A stretch of 43,004 nt of DNA, taken from the NCBI GenBank assembly GCA_020693225.1, contig JAIMJL010000014.1, forward strand, positions 1-43,004, read 5' to 3'. Shown here one piece after another: positions 17,797 through 27,201 of the stretch. Source of the stretch: Sandarakinorhabdus sp. GTDB lineage: Bacteria; Pseudomonadota; Alphaproteobacteria; Sphingomonadales; Sphingomonadaceae. The notes beneath the pieces were generated by a model. The model worked only from the letters and a program-made list of their open reading frames with translations, ran no database searches and was not told the origin of the DNA. Within the stretch, counting starts at the first letter, position 1. Each line of letters begins with the position of its first letter. Position numbers and translations under genes: made by a program.

Positions 17797-19974
17797 TCAG
17801 GCCTCCCCGGCCTCCTTTTGCAACCATATCGTTGAAAGCGGCGGCAAGGTCATCAGTGCATCGCCATTGGCATCGGCATAAACCGCGCCGCCATTGCCCC
17901 GGCCACCGCCGCCATACTCCGCCGCATCGGTGTTCAGCAGCTCGCGCCAGCGGCCGCCGCCCGGCAGCGGCAGGCGATAGCCTTCGCGCAGCACATCGCT
18001 GAAATGCGCCACCACCACCACATCGGAAGCGCCCGGCGCGCGGCGCACCCAGGCAAAGACCGAGCCTTGTGTGTCGTCCACCACCAGCCACTGGAAGCCA
18101 TCGGCCTCGCAATCGCGGGCATGCAGGGCCGGCTCGCTGCGATAGAGCCGGTTCAGATCGCGCACCACCGATTGCACGCCGCGGTGCTGCGCATCGTGCA
18201 GCTGCCACCAGTTCAGCGCGCGGGCCTCGCTCCATTCCGCGCCTTGCGCAAACTCCTGCCCCATGAACAGCAGCTTCTTGCCGGGATAGCCCCACATGAA
18301 GGCATAATAAGCGCGCAGGGTGGCGAATTTCTGGCCGCCATCACCCGCCATGCGCGCCAGCATCGTGCCCTTGCCATGCACGACTTCATCGTGGCTCAAG
18401 GGCAGCACGAAATTTTCCGAGCCGGCGTAGAGCAATCCGAAGGTGATTTCGCTATGGTGCCACCGCCGGTGCGCCGGATCGCGCGCCAGATAGCGCAGCG
18501 TATCGTGCATGAAGCCCATGTTCCACTTGAAGCCGAAGCCCAGCCCGCCGGTGTGCACGGGATGCGACACGCCGGGCCAGCTGGTGGATTCCTCGGCGAT
18601 CATCAACACGCCGGGGTGGATGCGATGCACGAGGCTGTTCACCTCCTGCAGGAATGCAACGGCTTCGAGATTCTGGTTGCCGCCGTCGCGGTTGGGCACC
18701 CATTCGCCGTCTTGCCGGGAATAATCCAGATAGAGCATCGAGGCGACAGCATCGACGCGCAGCCCATCGAGATGGTATTTTTCCATCCAGAACAAAGCGT
18801 TGTTCACCAGATAGCTGGCCACTTCGCGGCGGCCGAAATTGTAGATCGCGGTTTTCCAGTCCGGGTGGAAGCCCTGGCGCGGGTCGGCATGTTCATACAG
18901 CGCCGTGCCGTCGAAGCGCGCCAGCCCGTGTGCGTCGACCGGAAAATGCGCCGGCACCCAATCGAGGATCACCCCCACGCCGGCGCGGTGTGCGCCATCG
19001 ACGAAGCGGGCAAACCCCTCCGGCTCGCCGAAGCGGGCGGTGGGCGCATAGAGGCCGGTGGTCTGATAGCCCCAGCTTGGATCATAGGGGTGCTCGGAAA
19101 TCGGCAGGAACTCGATGTGGGTGAAGCCCATTTCCACCACATAAGGGATCAGCCGATCTGCCAGCGCATCCCACGACAGGAAGCCGCCATCATCGGCCCG
19201 CTCCCACGATCCGGCGTGCACCTCATAGATGGAAATGGCTTCGCGCTGCGGCCGGGCCGTGGCCCAATAGGCCCGGTGCGCGGCATCGCCCCATTCGTGC
19301 GGGGCTGTGGCCTGCACCACGGACGCCGTTGCCGGGCGCATCTCGGCGCGAAAGGCGAAGGGGTCGGCCTTCAGCGGTTGTAGGGCGCCGTCGGCTGCGA
19401 CAATTTCGAACTTGTAGGCCTGGCCGGGGAACACCTCGGGCAGGAAAATCTCCCACACGCCGGTGTCGCGGCGGCAGCGCATCACCGACCGGCGGCCATC
19501 CCAGCCGTTGAAATCGCCCACCACGGACACCCGCCGCGCGTTGGGCGCCCAGACGGCAAAATGCGTGCCGGTGGCGCCCTCGTGCCGCATCGGGTGTGCG
19601 CCCAGCCGATCGAACAGCCGCAGGTGCGAGCCTTCGGCGATGTAATAATCGTCCATCGGCCCCAGCACCGGGCCGAAGCTGTACGGGTCTTCCACCCACC
19701 ATTGGCCGCCTGCGTTGCCGGCGAGATAGCGCAGCGGCTCGCGCGCCTTCAGCGACACCCGCCCTGCGAAAACGCCGCCGCCATGCACCTGCTCCAGCGC
19801 GCCCACAGCCGCACCGCCCAGCCGATGCGCCACCAGCGTTTCAGCGCCGGGCACCACGGCACGGGCGAGGAAGCGCCTGCCCACCTGCTGCACGCCCAGC
19901 ACCGCGAACGGATCGGCATGCTCGCCGGCGACGAGCAGGTCCATTTCCCCCGGTGACAACAGAAGCGCGTTCAT
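17797..19974 (-). CDS. glgB: 1,4-alpha-glucan branching enzyme GlgB
   Basis: Introduces alpha-1,6 branches into glycogen (GH13). From ATG 19974 it has 725 residues. N-terminal modules (about 1-210) include DPFAVLG and a CBM48 (GTHFAVWAPNARRVSVVGDFNGWD), followed by the barrel with Asp408 (LRVDAVASML), Glu461 (MIAEEST) and the PLSHDEVVHGKGTM segment. These positions are offset by 3 from the catalytic residues of the E. coli enzyme, which supports this start. An upstream in-frame ATG at 20013 would add 13 residues and overlap glgP by 31 bases, and is less likely. The gene follows the glgP stop by 8 bases and precedes glgC. Confidence 0.94.
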   Translation of the reverse strand: MNALLLSPGEMDLLVAGEHADPFAVLGVQQVGRRFLARAVVPGAETLVAHRLGGAAVGALEQVHGGGVFAGRVSLKAREPLRYLAGNAGGQWWVEDPYSFGPVLGPMDDYYIAEGSHLRLFDRLGAHPMRHEGATGTHFAVWAPNARRVSVVGDFNGWDGRRSVMRCRRDTGVWEIFLPEVFPGQAYKFEIVAADGALQPLKADPFAFRAEMRPATASVVQATAPHEWGDAAHRAYWATARPQREAISIYEVHAGSWERADDGGFLSWDALADRLIPYVVEMGFTHIEFLPISEHPYDPSWGYQTTGLYAPTARFGEPEGFARFVDGAHRAGVGVILDWVPAHFPVDAHGLARFDGTALYEHADPRQGFHPDWKTAIYNFGRREVASYLVNNALFWMEKYHLDGLRVDAVASMLYLDYSRQDGEWVPNRDGGNQNLEAVAFLQEVNSLVHRIHPGVLMIAEESTSWPGVSHPVHTGGLGFGFKWNMGFMHDTLRYLARDPAHRRWHHSEITFGLLYAGSENFVLPLSHDEVVHGKGTMLARMAGDGGQKFATLRAYYAFMWGYPGKKLLFMGQEFAQGAEWSEARALNWWQLHDAQHRGVQSVVRDLNRLYRSEPALHARDCEADGFQWLVVDDTQGSVFAWVRRAPGASDVVVVAHFSDVLREGYRLPLPGGGRWRELLNTDAAEYGGGGRGNGGAVYADANGDALMTLPPLSTIWLQKEAGEA

Positions 19975-19982
19975 CGCTGCCA

Positions 19983-22448
19983 CTATGGCATAGTCTGCGG
20001 CAGATTCTTCCATATTTCGCCGGCATATTGCCGGATCGTGCGATCGGAGGAAAACCAGCCCACCCGCGCCGTGTTGCGGATGGTTTTGGCATACCAGGCG
20101 GCGGGGTGTTGCCAGAGCGCATCCACCTGCCGCTGGGCGGTTGCATAGGCCTCGAAATCGGCTGCCAGCATGAACCAGTCATGGTCATACAGGCCGGATA
20201 CCAGCCCGGCATAGCGGTTGCGGTCGTCGGGCGAGAACACGCCGCTCGCAATCGCCTGCAGCGCCTGCGACAGCTCGCGATTGCCTTCGATCACCTCGCG
20301 CGGGCGATAGCCATTGGCGCGCTTGTGCGCCACCTCGTCTGCCTTGAGGCCGAAGATCACGATGTTGTCCGCCCCCACATGATCACGGATTTCCACATTC
20401 GCCCCGTCCAGCGTGCCGATGGTGAGCGCACCGTTGAAGGCGAATTTCATATTGCCGGTGCCCGATGCCTCCATGCCGGCGGTGGAAATCTGTTCCGACA
20501 GATCGGCGGCCGGAATCATCACCTCGGCCAGCGACACATTGTAATTCGGTACGAAGCCGATCTTCAAAAGCCCCTGCACCGATGGATCGTGGTTGATCAC
20601 CCGCGCCACATCATTGGCCAGCTTGATGATGAGCTTGGCGTTGAAATAGCTGGACGCCGCCTTGCCGCCGAACAGCTTCACACGCGGCACCCAGTCGCGC
20701 TCCGGGTGCGATCGGATTTGGTCGTAGAGGGCGACCGCTTCCACGATGTTGAGCAGCTGGCGCTTGTATTCGTGGATGCGCTTTATCTGGATATCGAACA
20801 GCGCATCCGGATCGACCCTGAGCCCCATGCGCTCGCGCAGCAGATCGGACAGCGCCGCCTTGTTGCTGCGCTTCACGGAGGCGAACCGCTGTTGAAAGCC
20901 CGCATCATCGGCGTGCGCATCCAGCGCCCGCAACTGCTCGGTTTCATCGAGAAACCCGGCGCCGATGGTTTCGCGCAGCAGCCCGGTGAGCCCCGGGTTG
21001 CACTGCATCAGCCAGCGCCGGGGGGTCACCCCATTGGTCTTGTTGTTGATGCGATCGGGAAACAGCGCATGCAGATCGCGAAACACCGTCTGCTGCATCA
21101 GATCGGTGTGCAGGGCGGCCACGCCGTTCACGCTGTGCGAGCCGATGAAGGCGAGGTTTGCCATCCGCACCCGCCGCTCGCCGCCTTCGTCGATCAGCGA
21201 AATAGCGCTCAAGGCGCCGCCATCGAAGCCCCGGTCGCGCCGTGCCTCGATCAGCAGCTTGGCGTTGATGGCATAGACCAGCTGCATGTGGCGCGGCAGC
21301 AGCCGCTCGAACAGCGGCACCGGCCAGCTTTCCAGCGCCTCGGGCAAAAGCGTGTGATTGGTGTAGGAGAAGACACGGCGGGTGATGTCCCACGCTTCGT
21401 CCATCTCCATGCCGTGATCGTCGATCAGGATGCGCAAAAGGTCTGCCACCGCAACCGCCGGGTGCGTATCGTTCAGTTGCACCGCCACCTTGTCTGGCAG
21501 GGTGCGGATATCGCCGAAATATTGCATGTGCCGGCGCACGATGTCCTGCAGGCTGGCAGAGGAGAAGAAATACTCCTGCCGCAGCCGCAATTCCTGCCCC
21601 GCCGGGGTGGAATCCGCGGGATACAGAACGCGGGCCAGCGCCTCGGCGGCGTTGCTTTCCCGGAGCGCGCCGATGTGGTCGCCGGCGTTGAAGGCTTCCA
21701 GCAGCAGCGGATCGATGGCCTGCGCATCCCACAGGCGGAGCGTGTTCACCCGTTTGCCGCGCCAGCCGACCACCGGCGTATCGTGTGCCACCGCCATCAC
21801 CCGCTCGGCCGGTTTCCAGACGCTGCCGCCAGTGTCGGCAAGCGGTTCCACCATGCCGCCGAAGCCGACTTCATAGCTCGCCTCGCGCCGCTCGAACTCC
21901 CACGGATTGCCGTGCATCAGCCAGGTTTCCGGCAGCTCCACCTGCCAGCCATCGGCAATTTCCTGCCGGAACATGCCGTTCTGGTAGCGGATGCCATAGC
22001 CATAGGCCGGCACGTCGACCGTTGCCATGCTCTCCATGAAACAGGCCGCCAGACGCCCGAGGCCGCCATTGCCCAGCGCCGCATCCGGCTCCAGCTCGGC
22101 CACCAGATCGAGCTTTACCCCCAGCAGTGCCAGCGCCTCGCGCACCTGCTCCAGCATCCCGAGATTGGAGGCGGTGTCGCGCATCAGCCGGCCGATCAGG
22201 AACTCCATGCTGAGGTAATAGGTGCGCTTGGCACCGCTGGCGTGGGTCTTCTGGGTGGATTCGATCCAGCGGTCGATCGCCCGGTCGCGGATGACCAGGA
22301 TGGTTGCCGCCAGCCAGTCATGCCGCTTTGCCGCCACCGCGCTCTTGCCTATGCGATAGGTCAGCCGCTCGACAATCTCCGCTGCGAGTGCCTCCGGCTC
22401 CATCGCCCGCGGTGCCGGTGTCGGCAGCTCTGTTCCATCCCGCACCAT
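19983..22448 (-). CDS. glgP: Glycogen phosphorylase GlgP
   Basis: Pyridoxal-phosphate enzyme that releases glucose-1-phosphate from glycogen ends; GT35 family. 821 residues, the usual size. Visible landmarks are TYYLSMEFLIGRLM (about 77-90), ALGNGGLGRLAACF, QLNDTHPAVAV, and the cofactor motif EASGTGNMKFAFNGALTIGT with the PLP lysine at position 668. ATG 22448 has AGGAG 10 bases upstream. It is the first gene of the six-gene glycogen operon, so degradation and synthesis are probably co-transcribed and flux is presumably set by enzyme-level control. I see no convincing promoter motif in the 267-base upstream gap. Confidence 0.95.
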   Translation of the reverse strand: MVRDGTELPTPAPRAMEPEALAAEIVERLTYRIGKSAVAAKRHDWLAATILVIRDRAIDRWIESTQKTHASGAKRTYYLSMEFLIGRLMRDTASNLGMLEQVREALALLGVKLDLVAELEPDAALGNGGLGRLAACFMESMATVDVPAYGYGIRYQNGMFRQEIADGWQVELPETWLMHGNPWEFERREASYEVGFGGMVEPLADTGGSVWKPAERVMAVAHDTPVVGWRGKRVNTLRLWDAQAIDPLLLEAFNAGDHIGALRESNAAEALARVLYPADSTPAGQELRLRQEYFFSSASLQDIVRRHMQYFGDIRTLPDKVAVQLNDTHPAVAVADLLRILIDDHGMEMDEAWDITRRVFSYTNHTLLPEALESWPVPLFERLLPRHMQLVYAINAKLLIEARRDRGFDGGALSAISLIDEGGERRVRMANLAFIGSHSVNGVAALHTDLMQQTVFRDLHALFPDRINNKTNGVTPRRWLMQCNPGLTGLLRETIGAGFLDETEQLRALDAHADDAGFQQRFASVKRSNKAALSDLLRERMGLRVDPDALFDIQIKRIHEYKRQLLNIVEAVALYDQIRSHPERDWVPRVKLFGGKAASSYFNAKLIIKLANDVARVINHDPSVQGLLKIGFVPNYNVSLAEVMIPAADLSEQISTAGMEASGTGNMKFAFNGALTIGTLDGANVEIRDHVGADNIVIFGLKADEVAHKRANGYRPREVIEGNRELSQALQAIASGVFSPDDRNRYAGLVSGLYDHDWFMLAADFEAYATAQRQVDALWQHPAAWYAKTIRNTARVGWFSSDRTIRQYAGEIWKNLPQTMP

Positions 22449-22614
22449 TCGCCCGAGTCTCCTGTTTGCCCCTGTTCACGTCTGCCGCCTTCGTTTCACG
22501 CTTGGCGCGCTGGCTCAAGGCCTATGTTGCGGTGCGGTATGGGAGAGGGAGAATTTTTCCTGCGGCGTGAGGGGGTTTGGCAGATTTTACGGTCGCTGCG
22601 GGTCGAAAGCCTGG

Positions 22615-22633
22615 CCCCGTGTCAAGCACGGGG
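22615..22633. repeat. REP-like hairpin
   Basis: CCCCGTG and CACGGGG form a perfect 7-bp stem with the loop TCAAG, followed by GTGACG. It lies in the gap between glgP and the S9 peptidase gene. Short palindromes of this CCCCGTG...CACGGGG style are common intergenic repeats in sphingomonads; that it is repeated in this genome is an inference. There is no T-run, so it is not a standard terminator. Confidence 0.4.
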
Positions 22634-22690
22634 TGACGGTGGGGGTGGGGCGAGTGTTTTGTTCCCGCGCCCACCCAGTGCGAAATTTTT

Positions 22691-22715
22691 GGGGGCGAAG
22701 GGGCCGAACGCCCCC
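22691..22715 (-). terminator. Hairpin abutting the S9 peptidase stop codon
   Basis: GGGGGCG (22691-22697) pairs perfectly with CGCCCCC (22709-22715) across an 11-base loop. The stem begins directly after the peptidase TGA (22718-22716). On the minus strand it is followed by CAAAAATTT rather than a clean T-run, so it is only terminator-like. Confidence 0.35.
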
Positions 22716-24728
22716 TCACTTCCCCCCGACGATTGCCGCCGCCAGCCCCGGTGCGAATTCGGCGCCGTGCGGCACTTTCGCGGTGGAGGCGGCGACGGTG
22801 GCGCCGATTGGTTCGGCGCGGCCGCCGATGCATTTGGAGAGGAAATTCTCGGCGACCGCCATGAAGGCGATGTTGTTCACCGGCCGGGCGAAGCCGTGGC
22901 CTTCGTCGGGGAAAAGCACATAGGTGACGGGGATTCCCTTGGCCTGCATGGCGGCGACGATCTGGTCTGATTCGGCCTGTTTCACGCGCGGATCGTTGGC
23001 GCCCTGGCCGATGAGGAGGGGTTTCACGATCTTGTCGGCGTGGGTGAGCGGCGACATTTCCTTGAGCCGCGCGAGGCCTTCGGGGGTGTCCGGATCGGCG
23101 ATGCGGGCGATCAGCTGCTTGCGGAAGGCTTCCCAATAGGGTGGCACGGTGGACAAGAGGGTAACGAGGTTGGACGGGCCGACGATATCGACGCCGCAGG
23201 CGAAATCATCGGGGGTGAAGGTGAGGCCGGCGAGCGTGGCGTAGCCGCCGTAGCTGCCGCCCATGATGGCGACGCGCTTCGGGTCGGCGATGCCGGCGTC
23301 GACCGCCCATTTCACCGCGTCCAGCAGATCGGTGTGCATGGCCTTGTCCCACTGGCCATTACCGGCATTGGTGAAGCCTTTGCCGAAGCCGGTGGAGCCG
23401 CGGAAGTTGGTTTGCACAACGGCATAGCCGCGGTTGGCGAGGAATTGCGCCAGGCCATCGAAGCCATAGCTGTCACGCGCCCAGGGGCCGCCATGCACCA
23501 GCAGCACGGTGGGGAGCGCGGCGGCGGGCTTTTCGGGCGTGCCGGGCGGGGTGGTGATGTAAGTGACGAGGGTCTTGCCATCGCGCGATTTGACTTCGAC
23601 GGCACGCATCGGGGCCAAGGGCGCACCGGCGAGTTCGGGGCGGCTGTCAAACAGCTTGGTCACCGTTTTCGCCTTGCGATCGTAGAGCCAGGTGGCGGAG
23701 GCTTCCTTGCTGTTATCGGTTGCCACCGTCCATTTGTCGTCTGCCAGCGTGCGGCTGCCGAGCACCCAGTTGCCGAGCTTTTCATCGAGGAAGGCGATGT
23801 CGCCCTTCACAGCGGAATCGAGCACCGTCCATTCGGTTTTGAGATAATCGACAGCCACCGCTTCCACCTTACCGGTTTTCGGGTTCACCAGCGCATTCTG
23901 CACATCGGCGCGCGGGTCTTCGGCCAGCAGCGTCATGCTGCCGCTGGCCCAGTCCATGGCGTAGAGCGCGGCCGTGTCGCGGTTGCGCGCGTCGATCCAA
24001 TACAGCGTCTTGCCGTCCACCGAAAAGCCGATCGGCTGGGTGGTCTGGCTGTCGTCGAGGCCGTGGGTGAGGAAGGGCGTTGCGGCGATCGTGCCGTTAT
24101 CGATGCGGAAATAATCCTGACCCCCGGCGGCATTGGGCCGGATGGCGAGGCGCAGCAGCAGATTTTCATCCGCCACGAAGCCGGCATAGCCGTCATTGCG
24201 CTGCACCAGTGTCAGCTTGCCGGTTTTCAGATCGAGCGAATGGACATCGTGCCACTTGTCGTCGCGGTTGTTGAGGCCGACCAGCACGCGATCGGTGATG
24301 ATGTGGGAGGTGGCGATGATTTCGGCGCGGGTCTTTTCAAACGGGGTGAGCGTGATCTGCTCGCCACTTGCCACGCGCACGCCATAGAGCAGGAAATTTT
24401 CGTCACCGCCGGCATCGTTCACGAACATGATCATCGACGAATCCGGTGCCCAGAAATGCTGGCGGATGGGGCGCTTGGTTTCGGATGTCAGCGCGCGGGC
24501 CTTGTCTGGCGCGTTGGCCGGCGCCACCCAGATGTTCAGAACGCCGTCTTTCGGCGCAATCCACGACAGCCATTGGCCATCGGGCGACAGGCGGCCCTGA
24601 ATCTTGGTGGGGTTGCCGAAGAATTTTGCGCGTTCGATGAGGGGGGTGGTCATTGGGGCTCCAGCAGCTTGGGCGAGTGTGGGAAGCGCAATCGCGAGCG
24701 CGATTCCGGCGAGAAGGTAGATTTTCAT
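22716..24728 (-). CDS. Secreted S9-family (prolyl oligopeptidase-type) serine peptidase
   Basis: 670 residues with a clear signal peptide (MKIYLLAGIALAIALPTLAQA), so probably periplasmic. A beta-propeller-like N-terminal half (about 25-390) with repeated hydrophobic strands precedes an alpha/beta-hydrolase domain. The catalytic triad is readable: Ser492 in MGGSYGGYATL, Asp579 in GQGANDPRVKQ and His611 in PDEGHGFARP. This arrangement resembles S9C acylaminoacyl or dipeptidyl peptidases. Substrates are probably short peptides; specificity cannot be deduced. An Ala-rich tail extends past the usual catalytic-domain end by about 30 residues. A second S9 peptidase lies beyond groESL on the opposite strand, but the two are divergent in sequence. 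Confidence 0.9.
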   Translation of the reverse strand: MKIYLLAGIALAIALPTLAQAAGAPMTTPLIERAKFFGNPTKIQGRLSPDGQWLSWIAPKDGVLNIWVAPANAPDKARALTSETKRPIRQHFWAPDSSMIMFVNDAGGDENFLLYGVRVASGEQITLTPFEKTRAEIIATSHIITDRVLVGLNNRDDKWHDVHSLDLKTGKLTLVQRNDGYAGFVADENLLLRLAIRPNAAGGQDYFRIDNGTIAATPFLTHGLDDSQTTQPIGFSVDGKTLYWIDARNRDTAALYAMDWASGSMTLLAEDPRADVQNALVNPKTGKVEAVAVDYLKTEWTVLDSAVKGDIAFLDEKLGNWVLGSRTLADDKWTVATDNSKEASATWLYDRKAKTVTKLFDSRPELAGAPLAPMRAVEVKSRDGKTLVTYITTPPGTPEKPAAALPTVLLVHGGPWARDSYGFDGLAQFLANRGYAVVQTNFRGSTGFGKGFTNAGNGQWDKAMHTDLLDAVKWAVDAGIADPKRVAIMGGSYGGYATLAGLTFTPDDFACGVDIVGPSNLVTLLSTVPPYWEAFRKQLIARIADPDTPEGLARLKEMSPLTHADKIVKPLLIGQGANDPRVKQAESDQIVAAMQAKGIPVTYVLFPDEGHGFARPVNNIAFMAVAENFLSKCIGGRAEPIGATVAASTAKVPHGAEFAPGLAAAIVGGK

Positions 24729-24823
24729 GGGTGTCTCCCTTTTGTTTGCGCGCCCGTCCCCTCAGCCGGACGCATGCGGGATATAGGGGCGAAGGGAGGC
24801 GAGCGAAAGGCCTGAGGCAGGGC

Positions 24824-24893
24824 CGGCGGCCAAGCCGCCGAGTCCCTTGGGGTGGAAACAGAAGGAACACGAAAAAGGCGGGCAAAGCCCGCC
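24824..24893. repeat. Two hairpins of a composite intergenic element (groEL copy)
   Basis: CGGCGGC-CAA-GCCGCCG (24824-24840) followed by AGTCC, then GGCGGGC-AAA-GCCCGCC (24877-24893). A matching pair, in the same order with similar spacing, occurs at 29309-29368 beside the SDR gene. Together with the hairpin at 24963-24992 they appear to form one mosaic repeat. Confidence 0.5.
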
Positions 24894-24906
24894 GTCGATC
24901 ATGACA

Positions 24907-24934
24907 AAAGGGCGGGGGTTGCCCCCCGCCCTTT
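24907..24934. terminator. Rho-independent terminator downstream of groEL
   Basis: A perfect 12-bp stem, AAAGGGCGGGGG pairing with CCCCCGCCCTTT, has a 4-base loop (24919-24922). On the minus strand it ends in TTTT, giving a strong terminator for groESL. The reverse orientation also has a short T-run, so it may act both ways. Confidence 0.8.
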
Positions 24935-24962
24935 CGCATGTCGGCCGATCGCTTCAGCGAGT

Positions 24963-24992
24963 CCGCAGATTAGTGCTGCGCACTAACTGCGG
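24963..24992. repeat. Palindromic repeat next to groEL stop
   Basis: CCGCAGATTAGTGC and GCACTAACTGCGG pair (one unpaired base) around the loop TGC. The minus-strand sequence resembles that at 29418-29449, which overlaps the stop of the SDR gene: both read GGCCGC, then TTAGTGCG, and end in GCGGACTCG. It starts 10 bases after the groEL stop. Confidence 0.5.
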
Positions 24993-25002
24993 CCGCTTCC
25001 GC

Positions 25003-26661
<1,659 letters not shown>

Positions 26662-26715
26662 TTAAATTTTCCTGTCCCGGTGAAAACCGGGACCTCATGC
26701 CGTAAAGAAAGCGTC

Positions 26716-27003
26716 TCAGCCCAGGATGCCGAGAATGTCGCTTTCCTTCATGATGATGAGATCCTCGCCGTTCACCTTGACTTCGGTGCCCGACCATTTG
26801 CCGAACAGGATCTTGTCGCCGGTCTTGACGTCCATTTCGATGCGGTCGCCGTCTTCATCCTTAGCGCCCTTGCCGACAGCGACGACTTCGCCTTCCTGCG
26901 GCTTTTCCTTTGCGGTGTCGGGGATGATGATGCCGCCGGCCGTCTTTTCCTCGGCCTCGATGCGGCGCACCAGCACGCGGTCGTGCAATGGGGTGAATGT
27001 CAT
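26716..27003 (-). CDS. groES: 10-kDa co-chaperonin GroES
   Basis: Heptameric lid of the GroEL chamber. 95 residues with the canonical [29 protein letters not shown], whose second half is the mobile loop that docks on GroEL, and a C-terminal [21 protein letters not shown] 27003 is preceded by GAGGG. It is the first gene of the operon, with a 5' leader carrying the CIRCE element, so the operon is expected to be repressed by HrcA and induced by heat. Confidence 0.98.
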   Translation of the reverse strand: MTFTPLHDRVLVRRIEAEEKTAGGIIIPDTAKEKPQEGEVVAVGKGAKDEDGDRIEMDVKTGDKILFGKWSGTEVKVNGEDLIIMKESDILGILG

Positions 27004-27030
27004 GTGTATGCCCTCTTCGTTTCAGATGGT

Positions 27031-27057
27031 TTAGCACTCCCATGGGGTGAGTGCTAA
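27031..27057. promoter_or_regulatory. CIRCE operator (HrcA binding site)
   Basis: TTAGCACTC (27031-27039), nine spacer bases, and GAGTGCTAA (27049-27057) form a perfect match to the CIRCE inverted repeat. It lies between the groES promoter and its start codon. HrcA binding here represses groESL at normal temperature. Confidence 0.97.
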
Positions 27058-27064
27058 CACGGTT

Positions 27065-27093
27065 GATGTAGGGTCGCCGTAGCGGAGGGTCAA
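27065..27093 (-). promoter_or_regulatory. Probable groES promoter
   Basis: On the minus strand TTGACC (27093-27088) is followed after 17 bases by TACATC (27070-27065). The predicted start site lies at the upstream edge of the CIRCE element, the usual arrangement for HrcA-controlled groE operons. Confidence 0.55.
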
Positions 27094-27201
27094 GTTGCGG
27101 CAGATGAATTTTTTATGATGGGTTGCCAGTTGTAGCCGTGACACTCCCCCCCCCCCGTTCAACACGGGATCAGAAGGGGCCAATCCTCAGGAGACCTGTA
27201 T

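Noticed and set aside
15001..17835. 944-codon open frame on the plus strand opposite glgA/glgC
   Set aside because: Composition rich in His/Arg/Gln with no family motif; it is the antisense of real glycogen genes, and GC-rich codon bias keeps such frames open.
19596..22970. 1124-codon open frame on the plus strand opposite glgB/glgP
   Set aside because: Same antisense artefact; no domain, no ribosome site, while the opposite strand encodes complete GlgP and GlgB.
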